From Planctomycetota bacterium (lineage in GTDB: Bacteria; Planctomycetota; UBA8742; UBA2392): DNA of 64,000 nt. The position numbers and the translations under genes were made by a program. A model generated the notes under the pieces. It did not search any database, was not told where the DNA came from, and was given only the letters and a program-made list of their open reading frames with translations. Below, one piece after another: positions 32,341-41,441 of the stretch. Numbering within the stretch: the stretch's first letter is position 1; each line of letters starts with the position of its first letter. The stretch spans positions 2,542,001 through 2,606,000 of the forward strand of contig JACKID010000001.1 of the NCBI GenBank assembly GCA_020638675.1. Reading direction: 5' to 3'.

Positions 32341-33417
32341 ATGGCCAGGAACATCGTTCACGTCGTAGGTACCGGCACCATCGGCGAGCCGCTGATCGGC
32401 ATGCTGACGCACTTCAAGGATGCGCTCGGCATCGACGAAGTCACGTTCAACAAGCGCACACCGCTCAAGACCGACCGCAGCAAAGTCGTCGACCTGCTGC
32501 GCCGCGGCGCCAAGCTGGCGACGGGCAAAGACCAGATGTCCGGCTTCGAGAAGATGGACTGCAAGGCCGACTACGAAACCGAAGAAGCCATCACGCGCGC
32601 CAGTGTCGTCATCGACTGCACGCCCAGCGGCGCCGGGCTCGCGAACAAGGAACAGTACTACCTCAAGGCCGCGGAAGCCGGCGGCAAGGGCTACATCGCG
32701 CAGGGCAGCGAATTCGGCTTCGGCAAGATGTACGCGCGCGGCATCAACGACGAAACGCTGTCGCCCGGCGAGGACAAGTTCATTCACGTGGTGAGTTGCA
32801 ACACCCACAACCTCGCGGCGCTGATCAAGCTGTTCGGCATGAACGGCAAGGACAACCCGGACAACCTCGTGAGCGCCGACTTCGTCTGCATGCGCCGCGC
32901 CAACGACGTGAGCCAGGATGAGGGCTACATCGCCAGCCCCGAAGCCGGCAAGCACAAGGACGAGCAGTTCGGCACCCACCACGCGCGCGACGCCTACCAC
33001 CTCTACAAGACCAAGGGCTGGGACTTCAACCTGTTCAGCAGCGCCATCAAGCTGCCGACGCAGTACATGCACATGCTGCGCTTTCACATCAGGGTCAACG
33101 AGCCGACCAGCGTCGAGAAGCTGATCGCCAACATCAAGGCCGACGACCGGCAGGCGATCACCTTCAAGAAGAGCGCGAACCAGGTGTTCAGCTTCGGGCG
33201 CGACCACGGCTTCTTCGGGCGCATCTTGAACCAGACTGTGATTCCGCACGAGGCGCTGACCGTGATCGGCGGCAAGGACATCTACGGCTTCTGCTTCACG
33301 CCGCAGGACGGCAACAGCCTGCTCAGCAGCCTCAGCGCCGCCACCTGGCTGATGGACCCGAAGGGCTACGAAGAACGCATCCAGTGCCTCAAGCCGTACT
33401 TCTTCGCGGAAGTCTAG
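32341..33417 (+). CDS. Archaeal-type (type II) GAPDH-like dehydrogenase
   Basis: The 358-residue protein resembles archaeal type II glyceraldehyde-3-phosphate dehydrogenase. It has an N-terminal Rossmann start (VHVVGTGTIGEPL), DCTPSGAGLANKEQYY, the YIAQGSEF segment, and a catalytic-cysteine block VVSCNTHNLAALIKLF (C153), where the archaeal form has SCNTT. The length is typical. Bacterial glycolysis normally uses type I GAPDH, so this may be a divergent or repurposed dehydrogenase. A GGAGAAG ribosome site precedes ATG 32341. The 225 bp upstream contain no other gene. Confidence 0.75.
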   Translation: MARNIVHVVGTGTIGEPLIGMLTHFKDALGIDEVTFNKRTPLKTDRSKVVDLLRRGAKLATGKDQMSGFEKMDCKADYETEEAITRASVVIDCTPSGAGLANKEQYYLKAAEAGGKGYIAQGSEFGFGKMYARGINDETLSPGEDKFIHVVSCNTHNLAALIKLFGMNGKDNPDNLVSADFVCMRRANDVSQDEGYIASPEAGKHKDEQFGTHHARDAYHLYKTKGWDFNLFSSAIKLPTQYMHMLRFHIRVNEPTSVEKLIANIKADDRQAITFKKSANQVFSFGRDHGFFGRILNQTVIPHEALTVIGGKDIYGFCFTPQDGNSLLSSLSAATWLMDPKGYEERIQCLKPYFFAEV

Positions 33418-33433
33418 GCCTCACAAGTGCTCC

Positions 33434-33463
33434 AACACGGCCGCCTGTTGGCGGCCGTGTTTT
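33434..33463 (+). terminator. Terminator of the type II GAPDH-like gene
   Basis: A 12-bp GC-rich stem (AACACGGCCGCC with GGCGGCCGTGTT, TGTT loop) followed by TT lies 16 nt after the stop. Confidence 0.75.
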
Positions 33464-33531
33464 GCTAGATGCATCTTGTGCAGTTGACGTGCAATTGGAG
33501 AATCGCCCCATTCCCAAACTAAGGCACGATC

Positions 33532-36500
33532 ATGCATGAAATGAAACCTCTGCGGGTGCCATTGCCGGTGGTGCTTGTGTTCGCGGCGATGGTGCTGGCC
33601 TGCGGAAGCTCGCCGGACTACGACGACGACACCTACTACTCCGACGACAGCTCCAGCGACAGCAGCGGAAGCAACTACACCGACACCTCCGGCAGCAGCT
33701 CTTCGAGCAATTCCTCGCCGAGCAGCCCCGCCGCGCCGTCTCGCCCGACGCTGCCGAGCTACGTGCCTGAGCTCGACGTAAACAACGTGCCGGCCGCGCC
33801 GATGACAGTTGACGTGTCAATACTCTACGGCGCGCCAACCAAGCCGACCGATTCGGCGCAGGAGTTCTGGGACAAGCTGCGCGCGAAGTACGACTGCGAT
33901 GCCTCGGGCAATCGCGGCGACGGAACCAATCCATTTATCCAGCCCAACTTCGAGTTCGGAAGCAAGGACGCCAAGGAGTCCCTGCTGCTGGTAGCGGAGC
34001 GCCGCACGGATTCCTCCCGGACCTACGCCCACGGGTTGGCCTTCCTCAGCTACGACAGCAACCGGCAGTATGAAACCTACACCGTCGGCCAGAAGTGGAG
34101 CACGTCAGACAAGTACACGCTCGCTGTCGGCTACTTCCGCGACGGGCAGATGTACGGGCCCGTCGCCGTGAACTTCAAGGATGCCGCCCGCAACGGCCAG
34201 GATTCAAAGCTCCAGTACGTTGGCGAGTACAGCGGCGGCAAGGCCAACGGCGAGTTCCGCTGGTGGAATGAATCCGGCTACCTCACCGAGCAGGTCTGGA
34301 CCGTCGGCGGCGAGCGCCACGGCAGCAGCTATCGCTGGACCTCGACGCGCTCCTCGCAGACCGAATACGTCGGCGGCACCGCTTCCGGGCTGCGCCGCGA
34401 ATGGGACACCCTGGGCCGAATGGTAGTCCGCGGGCAGTACTACGACGGGCGCTACTACGGCAAGACCGAGTACTGGTCGCCCGACGCCACCTACCCCTAC
34501 GTCGTCTCCTGGTACGACTTCAACGACAGCGGCTTCTGGAAGGCCTGCTACAACCAGCAAGGCAAGCTCGCCTACCAGGCCTGGGTCAAGGACGGAAACG
34601 AGAACGGCCGGATGGTCATCTACTCGGACGCGGGCGTCAAACAGTGGGAAGGCACCCGCGCCTCCGGCCAGAACAATGGCACCTTCAAGCGCTACACATC
34701 CGACGGCTGGTGCGACTTCGACACCGTCTACGTGGCGGCAGTCCAGACAGGTCCCGTGCACTGGTACTACAAGGACGGGAAGGTCCGCGAGTCGGGCCCG
34801 TTCGTCAACGGGCAGCGGGACGGCAAGTTCACACGCTACGATGAGAACGGCGTCAAGACCGGCGAGTACACCTACGCAGGCGGCAAGCTGCACGGTGACT
34901 CGATCACCTACGACGCCAACGGCAACATCATCACGCACGATGTGTACGAGAACGGCGAATTCGTGCGCTCGGCGCTTGGCCCCATCTGGCCCGCGCCGAC
35001 CAGCGTGCTCGACGACAGCGGCAAGCCGATTGAGCGCAGTTGGGGCCGCTGGCGCACCGAAACGCAGGACGACGCCCCGCCCATGGAGTACGGGATGTCC
35101 ATGGCGTACTCCAGAGAGCTGGGCGGCTGCGTGATGTTCGGTGGGCGCGCCGGCTTCGGAAGCGACACCAAACTGACCAACCAGACCTGGCTGCGCAAAG
35201 ACGGCCAGTGGCAGCGGATCTTCGCCGATGGCGATGCCCCGCCGTCACGCGACTACGCCTGCATGGCCTACGACCAGAAGCGCGGCGTGATCGTACTCTT
35301 CGGCGGGCGCGACTCGGACGCCACGGTGCTGGGCGACACCTGGGAGCTCTCCGCGACCGGCTGGAAGTTCCGCACCCCCACCACCCAGCCCGGCGCCCGC
35401 GCGGCCGCGGGCCTGGCGTATGACACCGCACGCGAAGTGTGCGTCCTCACTTGCGGCTTCGGGCCCGGCGCGAACAACGCCAACGAGGTCAAGACCGAAA
35501 CCTGGGAATGGGACGGCAACGACTGGGCAAAGAACGCTACGACAACAGCCGGCCCGGGGATCTACGGCGCGGCCGTCGCCTACGACGAAGAGCGCCAGCG
35601 GGTGGTAGTCAACGGCGGCGCCGACGGAACGAGCATGAAGTCCGGAACCTGGACCTTCGACGGCAAGCGCTGGACCGCGGCGAGCCTGAGCACTCCTTCG
35701 CCCAACTCGATGCACGGCATGGTCTATGACTCCGACAGCCGCCGCGTGATACTGCTGCACAACACATCGGCGAACAACGTGCTGGAGTTCCGCGCCAGCC
35801 GCCCCTCCGGCGATTCATATCCGTACTGGCAGAACTGCCGCAACTCCAGCCTTCCGTTCGGGCGCACGGAATTCGCCTGCGCCTACGATCGCGGTACCGG
35901 CGAGCTGGTGGTGTACGGCGGCGGCTACAACGACGCCGGCACCCCGAAGTTGCTCCGCGAAACGCTGGTACTCACCACCGAGACCCCTGAAGACAAAGCC
36001 GCAGACAACAAGGAGTTCGTCGAGGTCAATCTTGCCGCGCCCGGCTGGTCGCACATCGACAACGGCGAGTTCGCTGACAATCCGCTGAAGCAGTGGACAC
36101 TGACGCACGATCCCAAGCGCGGCGTCGCCGTCATGTTCGGTGGGCTGGACGTGCGCGACAGCAGCAACGTCACCCGCGAGTTCAAGGACGGCGAATGGCG
36201 CGTGATCGAGACCGCGGATGCGCCGCCCGCGCGCTTCGGCGCCATGAGCTGGTACGACGCCGGGCGGGGCACCGTGATGCTGCTCGGCGGGGCGTACATG
36301 GAAAACGACAGCCGGCACGAGCTCGACGACCTGTGGGAGTGGGACGGCAAGACCTGGAGCCGCCTGCGCGAGCACATCCCGGGCATGCCGCCATCGATCT
36401 ACACCTGGGCCTACGACGAAAAGCGCGGCGTGCTGGTCGCCATCTCGTCAGACCTGCTCACCAGCACGCTCCACGAGTTCAACGGCACGGGCTGGAAGAA

Positions 36501-36939
36501 ACTCGAGGCCGGCGAGCCTTCCCAGGAGTACATGGACGGCCTGCTTGCGTGGGACCCCATCAAGCAGCAGGTCATCTACTACTACCCGTACGACGCCGAC
36601 TGGATCGAGTCATTGCCCAAGGCGTGGCACTGGGACGGCAAGTACTGGGCCGAGTTCACGCCGGGGCTGGCAGGTCCCGAAGACAGCCACGGCTACCGCC
36701 TGTACCCGGACACCGGGCACAAACTGATCTGGCAGGTTACCGCAACCGCGATCCGTCGCTTCGACGGGCAGACGTGGACGGCATGGAAGCGGCCAAGCGG
36801 GCTGGACACCTTCAACGGACGCCTGTGGGTCGACGAAGCAAGCGGCAAGCTCTACTTCCACGGCGCGGTGCGTGATTACGTAAACTTCCGCAATCACACG
36901 CTGGTCTTCGATCCTGCGCAAGGCGAGGAGATCAAGTAG
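33532..36939 (+). CDS. Large lipoprotein with YwqK/MORN-like and Kelch-like repeats
   Basis: The 1135-residue protein starts with a lipoprotein signal (VLAC, Cys24) and an Asp/Ser-rich low-complexity tether (26-75). Residues about 190-480 hold repeats of the YwqK/MORN_2 type (GxxxGxxxxYxxxGxxxxxGxYxxGxxxG). Residues about 510-1130 hold Kelch-like blades (MAYDxxRGVIVLFGGR, TWEWDGNDW, LWEWDGKTW). The two halves are usually found in separate proteins. It is predicted on the outer membrane or cell surface, likely for binding. No catalytic motif is seen. Confidence 0.75.
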   Translation: MHEMKPLRVPLPVVLVFAAMVLACGSSPDYDDDTYYSDDSSSDSSGSNYTDTSGSSSSSNSSPSSPAAPSRPTLPSYVPELDVNNVPAAPMTVDVSILYGAPTKPTDSAQEFWDKLRAKYDCDASGNRGDGTNPFIQPNFEFGSKDAKESLLLVAERRTDSSRTYAHGLAFLSYDSNRQYETYTVGQKWSTSDKYTLAVGYFRDGQMYGPVAVNFKDAARNGQDSKLQYVGEYSGGKANGEFRWWNESGYLTEQVWTVGGERHGSSYRWTSTRSSQTEYVGGTASGLRREWDTLGRMVVRGQYYDGRYYGKTEYWSPDATYPYVVSWYDFNDSGFWKACYNQQGKLAYQAWVKDGNENGRMVIYSDAGVKQWEGTRASGQNNGTFKRYTSDGWCDFDTVYVAAVQTGPVHWYYKDGKVRESGPFVNGQRDGKFTRYDENGVKTGEYTYAGGKLHGDSITYDANGNIITHDVYENGEFVRSALGPIWPAPTSVLDDSGKPIERSWGRWRTETQDDAPPMEYGMSMAYSRELGGCVMFGGRAGFGSDTKLTNQTWLRKDGQWQRIFADGDAPPSRDYACMAYDQKRGVIVLFGGRDSDATVLGDTWELSATGWKFRTPTTQPGARAAAGLAYDTAREVCVLTCGFGPGANNANEVKTETWEWDGNDWAKNATTTAGPGIYGAAVAYDEERQRVVVNGGADGTSMKSGTWTFDGKRWTAASLSTPSPNSMHGMVYDSDSRRVILLHNTSANNVLEFRASRPSGDSYPYWQNCRNSSLPFGRTEFACAYDRGTGELVVYGGGYNDAGTPKLLRETLVLTTETPEDKAADNKEFVEVNLAAPGWSHIDNGEFADNPLKQWTLTHDPKRGVAVMFGGLDVRDSSNVTREFKDGEWRVIETADAPPARFGAMSWYDAGRGTVMLLGGAYMENDSRHELDDLWEWDGKTWSRLREHIPGMPPSIYTWAYDEKRGVLVAISSDLLTSTLHEFNGTGWKKLEAGEPSQEYMDGLLAWDPIKQQVIYYYPYDADWIESLPKAWHWDGKYWAEFTPGLAGPEDSHGYRLYPDTGHKLIWQVTATAIRRFDGQTWTAWKRPSGLDTFNGRLWVDEASGKLYFHGAVRDYVNFRNHTLVFDPAQGEEIK

Positions 36940-36994
36940 CACGGTTGCCAAAGAGCGGCCGAAGTGTACCCCACCATCGCGACATCAAATACAC

Positions 36995-37024
36995 GAAGGG
37001 CCGGCTCGGGAGGGCCGGCCCTTC
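36995..37024 (+). terminator. Terminator of the Kelch lipoprotein
   Basis: An 11-bp stem (GAAGGGCCGGC with GCCGGCCCTTC, 8-nt loop) lies 56 nt after the stop and starts a cluster of intergenic hairpins. Confidence 0.65.
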
Positions 37025-37033
37025 AACGTCGGG

Positions 37034-37192
37034 CAGCGCTGGGCACCACTGCCTGACAGTCTTTTCGCGGGGCGCGGTCCCAAGACACAGTCGAGGGATC
37101 CGCGCCCCTGCAGGCTGACAGCGCTGGGCACCGCTGTCTGACTGCATTTCCTTATGGCGGGTCAGCAGTGGCACCGACAATCCTGTCGGTGC
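37034..37192. repeat. Structured intergenic repeats with covarying stems
   Basis: Two 24-bp direct repeats (37034-37057, 37119-37142; two mismatches) each fold into a short hairpin whose outer base pairs differ in a compensatory way (GGCAG/CTGCC against GACAG/CTGTC). Between them a GC-rich inverted repeat has arms GGGGCGCGG/CCGCGCCCC. A 9-bp hairpin (37171-37179 with 37184-37192) follows next to the 3' end of the FHA-CAP gene. The 265-bp gap holds no gene I can support. Confidence 0.55.
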
Positions 37193-37204
37193 TGGTGCAT
37201 TCCG

Positions 37205-40009
37205 CTACTCACCGCCCTTGCTTACCGCGTTCCCATCGCCCTCGTCGGTTCCGCCGAAGTTCTGGGTCCAGATCGTCTGCCAGCGGGCCGAACCCAGCAC
37301 GCGCCATCCCGGTGTCAGGATGTTGCGATGGTGGCCGGAGCTGTGGCACCACGAGTTGTGGCTGCTCAGCGCCGTCGGCGTGCCGCTGTTCATGTGGATG
37401 TTTTCGCCGCCGCCCCCCGGGTAGCCCTCGTACTTCATGCGGTCGCCGGGGCCCTCACCGCGCGGCTCGCCGGGGATCACGTGGGCGATCTGCCCGCCGT
37501 TGCTCTCGACGCAGTACTTGCTGTGGTGATGCGCGGCCCAGTACAGCTTGTCGTTGATCTTGAGCGCCACGCGGGCGAACATGATGCGGTATTCGTTGGT
37601 GATCTTGACCTGCGCCCGCGACTCGGAATCCGCGTGGCCTTCACCGGTGGGGAAGTTCTCGTTGTACTCCATCACCTTGACGTTGGTGTTGTAGAGCGCC
37701 TGCTTCTTGGTGTCGTCGCCGGTGTAGTTGCGGATGCTAAGAGCTTCATTCGCAATGTTGCCGATGTACTCGACCGTCTCTTCCGGCGTCTGCTTGAAGT
37801 AGTCCTGGTTCGGGTCGATCGTCGCCATGCGCGTCGCGATGGCGCGGATCTTCTCCATGATGCTGTCGAACTCCGGGTTGGTCTGGCCGGTGAACTTGGC
37901 CGGGTCGTTCCAGATCTCGCGCACGGCCGCGACGCGCTCGTCCACGTCGGCCTGCACTTCGGCCTGGTTGGGCCCGTACGGGTACGGGTACTTCTCGCTG
38001 TCCATGATCAGCTCGAGCGCGTATTCGCGGCGGCGGTCAAGCTCGGCGAGCAGCCCGTCCATCTTGCTCTTGTCGCCGCTGAGCAGCCCGGTGGCCGCCT
38101 TGGCGCGCGCCATTTCCTTGTCGAGCACTCCCTGCAGGATCTCGATGGAGGGCTTTACCGCGCGCTCGCCCATGTCGAGCAGTTCTTCGAACGCCTTCTC
38201 GGCGTCTTCGGCCTTCTTCTTGTCCTTGCTGCCGATGCCCTTCTCGAAGCGTGCGAGCACCCCGCGCAGGTTGGCGTAGAAGATGCCGTTGTCCTTCTCT
38301 TCGGGCGTGACGAGCGCGCCGTCGTACTCGACGAAGCCGCCCGACGGGATCGAGATCTTGCGCTTGCTCGCGAGCAGGATGTCGATCGCTTCCTTCCAGT
38401 CGTTGCGGTCCTTGTACAGCAGCAGCGCGCGGTGCGCGGCTTCGTCCATCCAGCCGTTGTCGAAGCAGAAGATGATCAGCCCGAGCTTGTCTTCATCGAC
38501 CAGCCCCGGGGTGACGTCATAGAGCGCGAGGCGATCCTCGGCGTTCAGCTTCTCCATCGTGGTGGACGACGGCACGACCAGTTCTTCACCGGTCTTCTTG
38601 TCCTTGTAGCTGTAGATGAACTTCAGGCGCCCGTTGCTGGACCAGCCCTCGATCTTGGCCTCGTTGCCGTGCCAGACGAAGCGCGTGCCCTTCAGGGTGC
38701 CGTCCTTGACGCGTGCGATCAGGCGATCCTGCACGGCCGCGATCAGCTTCTGCTCGCTGCGGACGCCGTCCGGCAGCAGCGGGTTCTTGCCGGGCAGACG
38801 CCCGTCATCCTTGCCGACCTTGTCCAGGATCGAGGGGCCCTTCTTCACGGGCTCTTCGACGACCGGGGCTTCGGGAACAATGCTGGCCTTGAGCGCTTCG
38901 ATCTTCTTGCGCTCGGCCTGGTAGGTTTCGCGATCCGCGTTGTCGAGGAACGCGCGGGCCAGCAGGTCGTCGCACACCGCAAGCGCCTCGTCGTAGCGCA
39001 GCTCATCGGCATAGCGCCACATCTGCTGATAGCCCGACGCCAGGAACGCGTCGTTCATCTTCTTGGCGTATTCGCGCGTGTCGGCGATGCGGCCCTTGTG
39101 GGCGTTGGCGAAGCTTGCGAGGTAGGTGTCGTCGTTGAGGTAGAGTTCAAGCTCGCTCAGCTTCTCCATCGCAACCGTGAAGTTGCCTTCCTCAACGGTC
39201 TGGTTGATGGCGGCGAGGCCTTCGCTGACGTGCGCCTCAACCTCCGTGTTGAGCTGCTTGGCAAGCTCGGTCTTCATGTCGGTGATGTCGGACAGCGCCT
39301 TGCTGCCACGGCGGCTCTTGAGCTTTTCCTGCAGGTCGCCGAGGTCGTGCAGCTTCTTCAGCGTGGTGCCGTTGCCGTTGACGATCTCGTTGGCGACGGC
39401 GAGCGCCGCCTTTTCTTCATCACTGAGCTCGGCCTGGCGGGGACCGCCGCCGCCCTGGTCGGCGACGTCCGATCCGCCGCGACCGCCAAGATTGATATTG
39501 CTGACCAGCAGGTAGCCGCCCGCAGCCAGCACGAGCACGATCACGGCCGCCGCGACGAGCGCGGGCACCGGGCTCTTGCGCGGCGGGATGTACGGACCGG
39601 CGGGCGCTTCTGCGTCTTCCGCACCCGCGGGGGCCGCCGCAGCCGCCTTGACCGGCAGCTTCGGCGCTTCCGCCCGTCGCGCAGGACGGGCGGGCGCCGG
39701 CTTCGCCCCGGGAGTGGGGTTAAGACCAGTGACCTGGATCTTAGTAGTCCCGATCACGATGACGTCGTTTTCTTTAAGGAAGGCGAAGTTGACCTTCTCA
39801 TCGTTGAGGATGGTGCCGTTGGCCGACATCTGGTCGACGAGCTTCCAGCCGTCCACGGTGCGCTCAAGCGTCAGGTGCTTGCGCGAGGCGCCCTTTTCCG
39901 TGGGCAGGATCAGGTCGTTGCCGTCGGCGCGACCGATGGTGATGATGCCGAGGTTCGGGTCGGGCGAGAACTCGCGTACTTCCCCGTTCATACTGATGAG
40001 AAGCTTCAT
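37205..40009 (-). CDS. FHA - transmembrane - CAP/SCP domain fusion protein
   Basis: The 934-residue protein has an N-terminal FHA domain (about 1-95; GRADGNDLILP, RKHLTLERT, SANGTILNDEKV), a Pro/Ala linker, one membrane helix (about 147-171), a long helical region (about 200-790), and a C-terminal CAP/SCP domain (about 800-934; GENIHM, WCHSSGHHRNIL, IWTQNFG). FHA domains bind phosphothreonine and lie in the cytoplasm; CAP domains are extracytoplasmic. The protein thus could link cytoplasmic phosphorylation to an outside activity. ATG 40009 has GGAG 7 nt upstream. An in-frame upstream extension lacks support. Confidence 0.82.
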   Translation of the reverse strand: MKLLISMNGEVREFSPDPNLGIITIGRADGNDLILPTEKGASRKHLTLERTVDGWKLVDQMSANGTILNDEKVNFAFLKENDVIVIGTTKIQVTGLNPTPGAKPAPARPARRAEAPKLPVKAAAAAPAGAEDAEAPAGPYIPPRKSPVPALVAAAVIVLVLAAGGYLLVSNINLGGRGGSDVADQGGGGPRQAELSDEEKAALAVANEIVNGNGTTLKKLHDLGDLQEKLKSRRGSKALSDITDMKTELAKQLNTEVEAHVSEGLAAINQTVEEGNFTVAMEKLSELELYLNDDTYLASFANAHKGRIADTREYAKKMNDAFLASGYQQMWRYADELRYDEALAVCDDLLARAFLDNADRETYQAERKKIEALKASIVPEAPVVEEPVKKGPSILDKVGKDDGRLPGKNPLLPDGVRSEQKLIAAVQDRLIARVKDGTLKGTRFVWHGNEAKIEGWSSNGRLKFIYSYKDKKTGEELVVPSSTTMEKLNAEDRLALYDVTPGLVDEDKLGLIIFCFDNGWMDEAAHRALLLYKDRNDWKEAIDILLASKRKISIPSGGFVEYDGALVTPEEKDNGIFYANLRGVLARFEKGIGSKDKKKAEDAEKAFEELLDMGERAVKPSIEILQGVLDKEMARAKAATGLLSGDKSKMDGLLAELDRRREYALELIMDSEKYPYPYGPNQAEVQADVDERVAAVREIWNDPAKFTGQTNPEFDSIMEKIRAIATRMATIDPNQDYFKQTPEETVEYIGNIANEALSIRNYTGDDTKKQALYNTNVKVMEYNENFPTGEGHADSESRAQVKITNEYRIMFARVALKINDKLYWAAHHHSKYCVESNGGQIAHVIPGEPRGEGPGDRMKYEGYPGGGGENIHMNSGTPTALSSHNSWCHSSGHHRNILTPGWRVLGSARWQTIWTQNFGGTDEGDGNAVSKGGE

Positions 40010-40538
40010 CAGGTAACTCCGTTCGCATTGGTGTAAACAGCGTTGCCTACGCGGTTTCCACCCAGTCCCAGCAGTTCGAATTCCACCCGATAGATGCATA
40101 GCCCGTGCCAATCCGCAGGCCGGCGCTCGACCCGCAGCGAATGGGGCATGACCTCGACGGCGGAAGAACTGTCGCGCCCCATATTGGGCATATTTTATAC
40201 GTTTTGGTAGCGCAGCATCCGCGGCAACTTGGGGAACAACTCCTGTCGGTAAGTGTAAACCTTGATGTCAAGAGGCTTACCAAACGCCTGCCAATTTCAG
40301 CGCGCGTGTATTTGTTATACGTGCCTATTCGCTTGCACAGCTGCCTCTTGGGTGAGTTTTATCACTTCACTCCTCTGCTCAGCGCGGCGAAATCGGGCTG
40401 GGACCTGTACCTCGAGCGCCCGATTTTGCCCCGATTTTGACCTCCAGGCGCATCGCCTCCAATCACCATCACGGCCGCGAGTATCTCGGCCGTCTGAACT
40501 GGTCGCGGATGTACTGTCCGCGGGCAACTGACTGCCCG
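40010..40538. other. 529-bp intergenic region with hairpin cluster
   Basis: No gene is supported here. Close to the stop of the reverse-strand gene at 40539 lie three hairpins: 40471-40493 (ACGGCCG/CGGCCGT), 40504-40522 (CGCGGA/TCCGCG) and 40520-40539 (GCGGGCA/TGCCCGC). The last abuts the stop codon and is mutually exclusive with the second. An AT-rich stretch (40180-40205), with TATAAA on the reverse strand at 40194-40199, may contain the promoter for the FHA-CAP gene. Confidence 0.5.
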
Positions 40539-41279
40539 CTACGTCTCTTTCAGGATTGCCTCCATCTGTTGCTCGGCGTGCAGGAGCGCGTCGCCGACGT
40601 TCACCACGTTGTGCTTGAGCTTGTTGTGTACGCCCGGGTGCGTGCCGCTGGTGATCTGCCTGATCAGGCGCGCGGCCTGCACCGCGAGTCGCAGCAGCAT
40701 CACGAACGGGTGCGAAGACCCGCGGGATTTCGACTTCGCGCCGGTCCTTTTTGGGCCATCAGCCGTTTCGCCCGCCTTGCGCGCGTCCGGGTGGCGCGAG
40801 ATGGTTCCGTCCGTGCGCACCATGTCGCCGGGCATGGCCATTTCGCCCGCGACGGCTCGGCGCAGGTCGCCGACGCGGATGGTTTCCGCGACGCTCGACG
40901 TGAGGTTGATGATCTGCCACAGGAAACGCACGGCGTCGCGCAGGATGAACTCGACCTGCTTGTCGCTGAGCGGCCGGGACTTTTCCTGCGGCGAGGGCAG
41001 CCCGATGACTATCTTGCGCATGTCGATCAGGTCGTGGCCGGCACCCATCTCGGTGCGGTAGACGCCCGGCTCCAGCGGCGCGCCGTCGGCATCCTCCGCG
41101 AGTTCTGCCCGATCATCCAGATAGTCATCCGGCAGCCGCTGCAGGCGCGCCCGCAGCGCGGCCTGGTCACGTACGCTTGAGGCGGACGTGCTGGTTTCAG
41201 GCGGGGACTGCCCGGCACCGCTTTGCGACTCGCCCGCATCCGCACCCGGCGCAGGCTTCCTCCACTTCTTGTTACTCAT
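40539..41279 (-). CDS. Hypothetical soluble protein
   Basis: A 246-residue charged protein with a low-complexity N-terminus (about 1-40) and a helical C-terminus. The start is ATG 41279, supported by AAGGA 7 nt upstream; an in-frame ATG 6 nt earlier is an alternative. No signal, membrane segment or recognised domain is visible. It is followed by the hairpin cluster at 40471-40539. Confidence 0.6.
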   Translation of the reverse strand: MSNKKWRKPAPGADAGESQSGAGQSPPETSTSASSVRDQAALRARLQRLPDDYLDDRAELAEDADGAPLEPGVYRTEMGAGHDLIDMRKIVIGLPSPQEKSRPLSDKQVEFILRDAVRFLWQIINLTSSVAETIRVGDLRRAVAGEMAMPGDMVRTDGTISRHPDARKAGETADGPKRTGAKSKSRGSSHPFVMLLRLAVQAARLIRQITSGTHPGVHNKLKHNVVNVGDALLHAEQQMEAILKET

Positions 41280-41441
41280 GATCATGTCCTTTCGTTCAAG
41301 AGCCACGATCAGCGTACAAGGGCATGCGACAAACTTTCGGCGACCCGCCCTCGCGCCCTGCAAAACTCCATTCCAGGCGTGCTTTGGCGTGCGTTCGCAC
41401 GTTAGACTGGCAGTACCCCGCCCCGAGGCCGGAGAGCGGCC

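Noticed and set aside
31267..33249. 660-residue reverse frame spanning three forward genes
   Set aside because: It crosses a terminator and several ribosome sites and has no recognisable motif; the forward genes are supported.
37154..40036. Very long open frame on the forward strand opposite the FHA-CAP gene
   Set aside because: It is the complement of a gene with clear FHA and CAP motifs; long antisense frames are common in GC-rich DNA and this one shows no domain or ribosome site.
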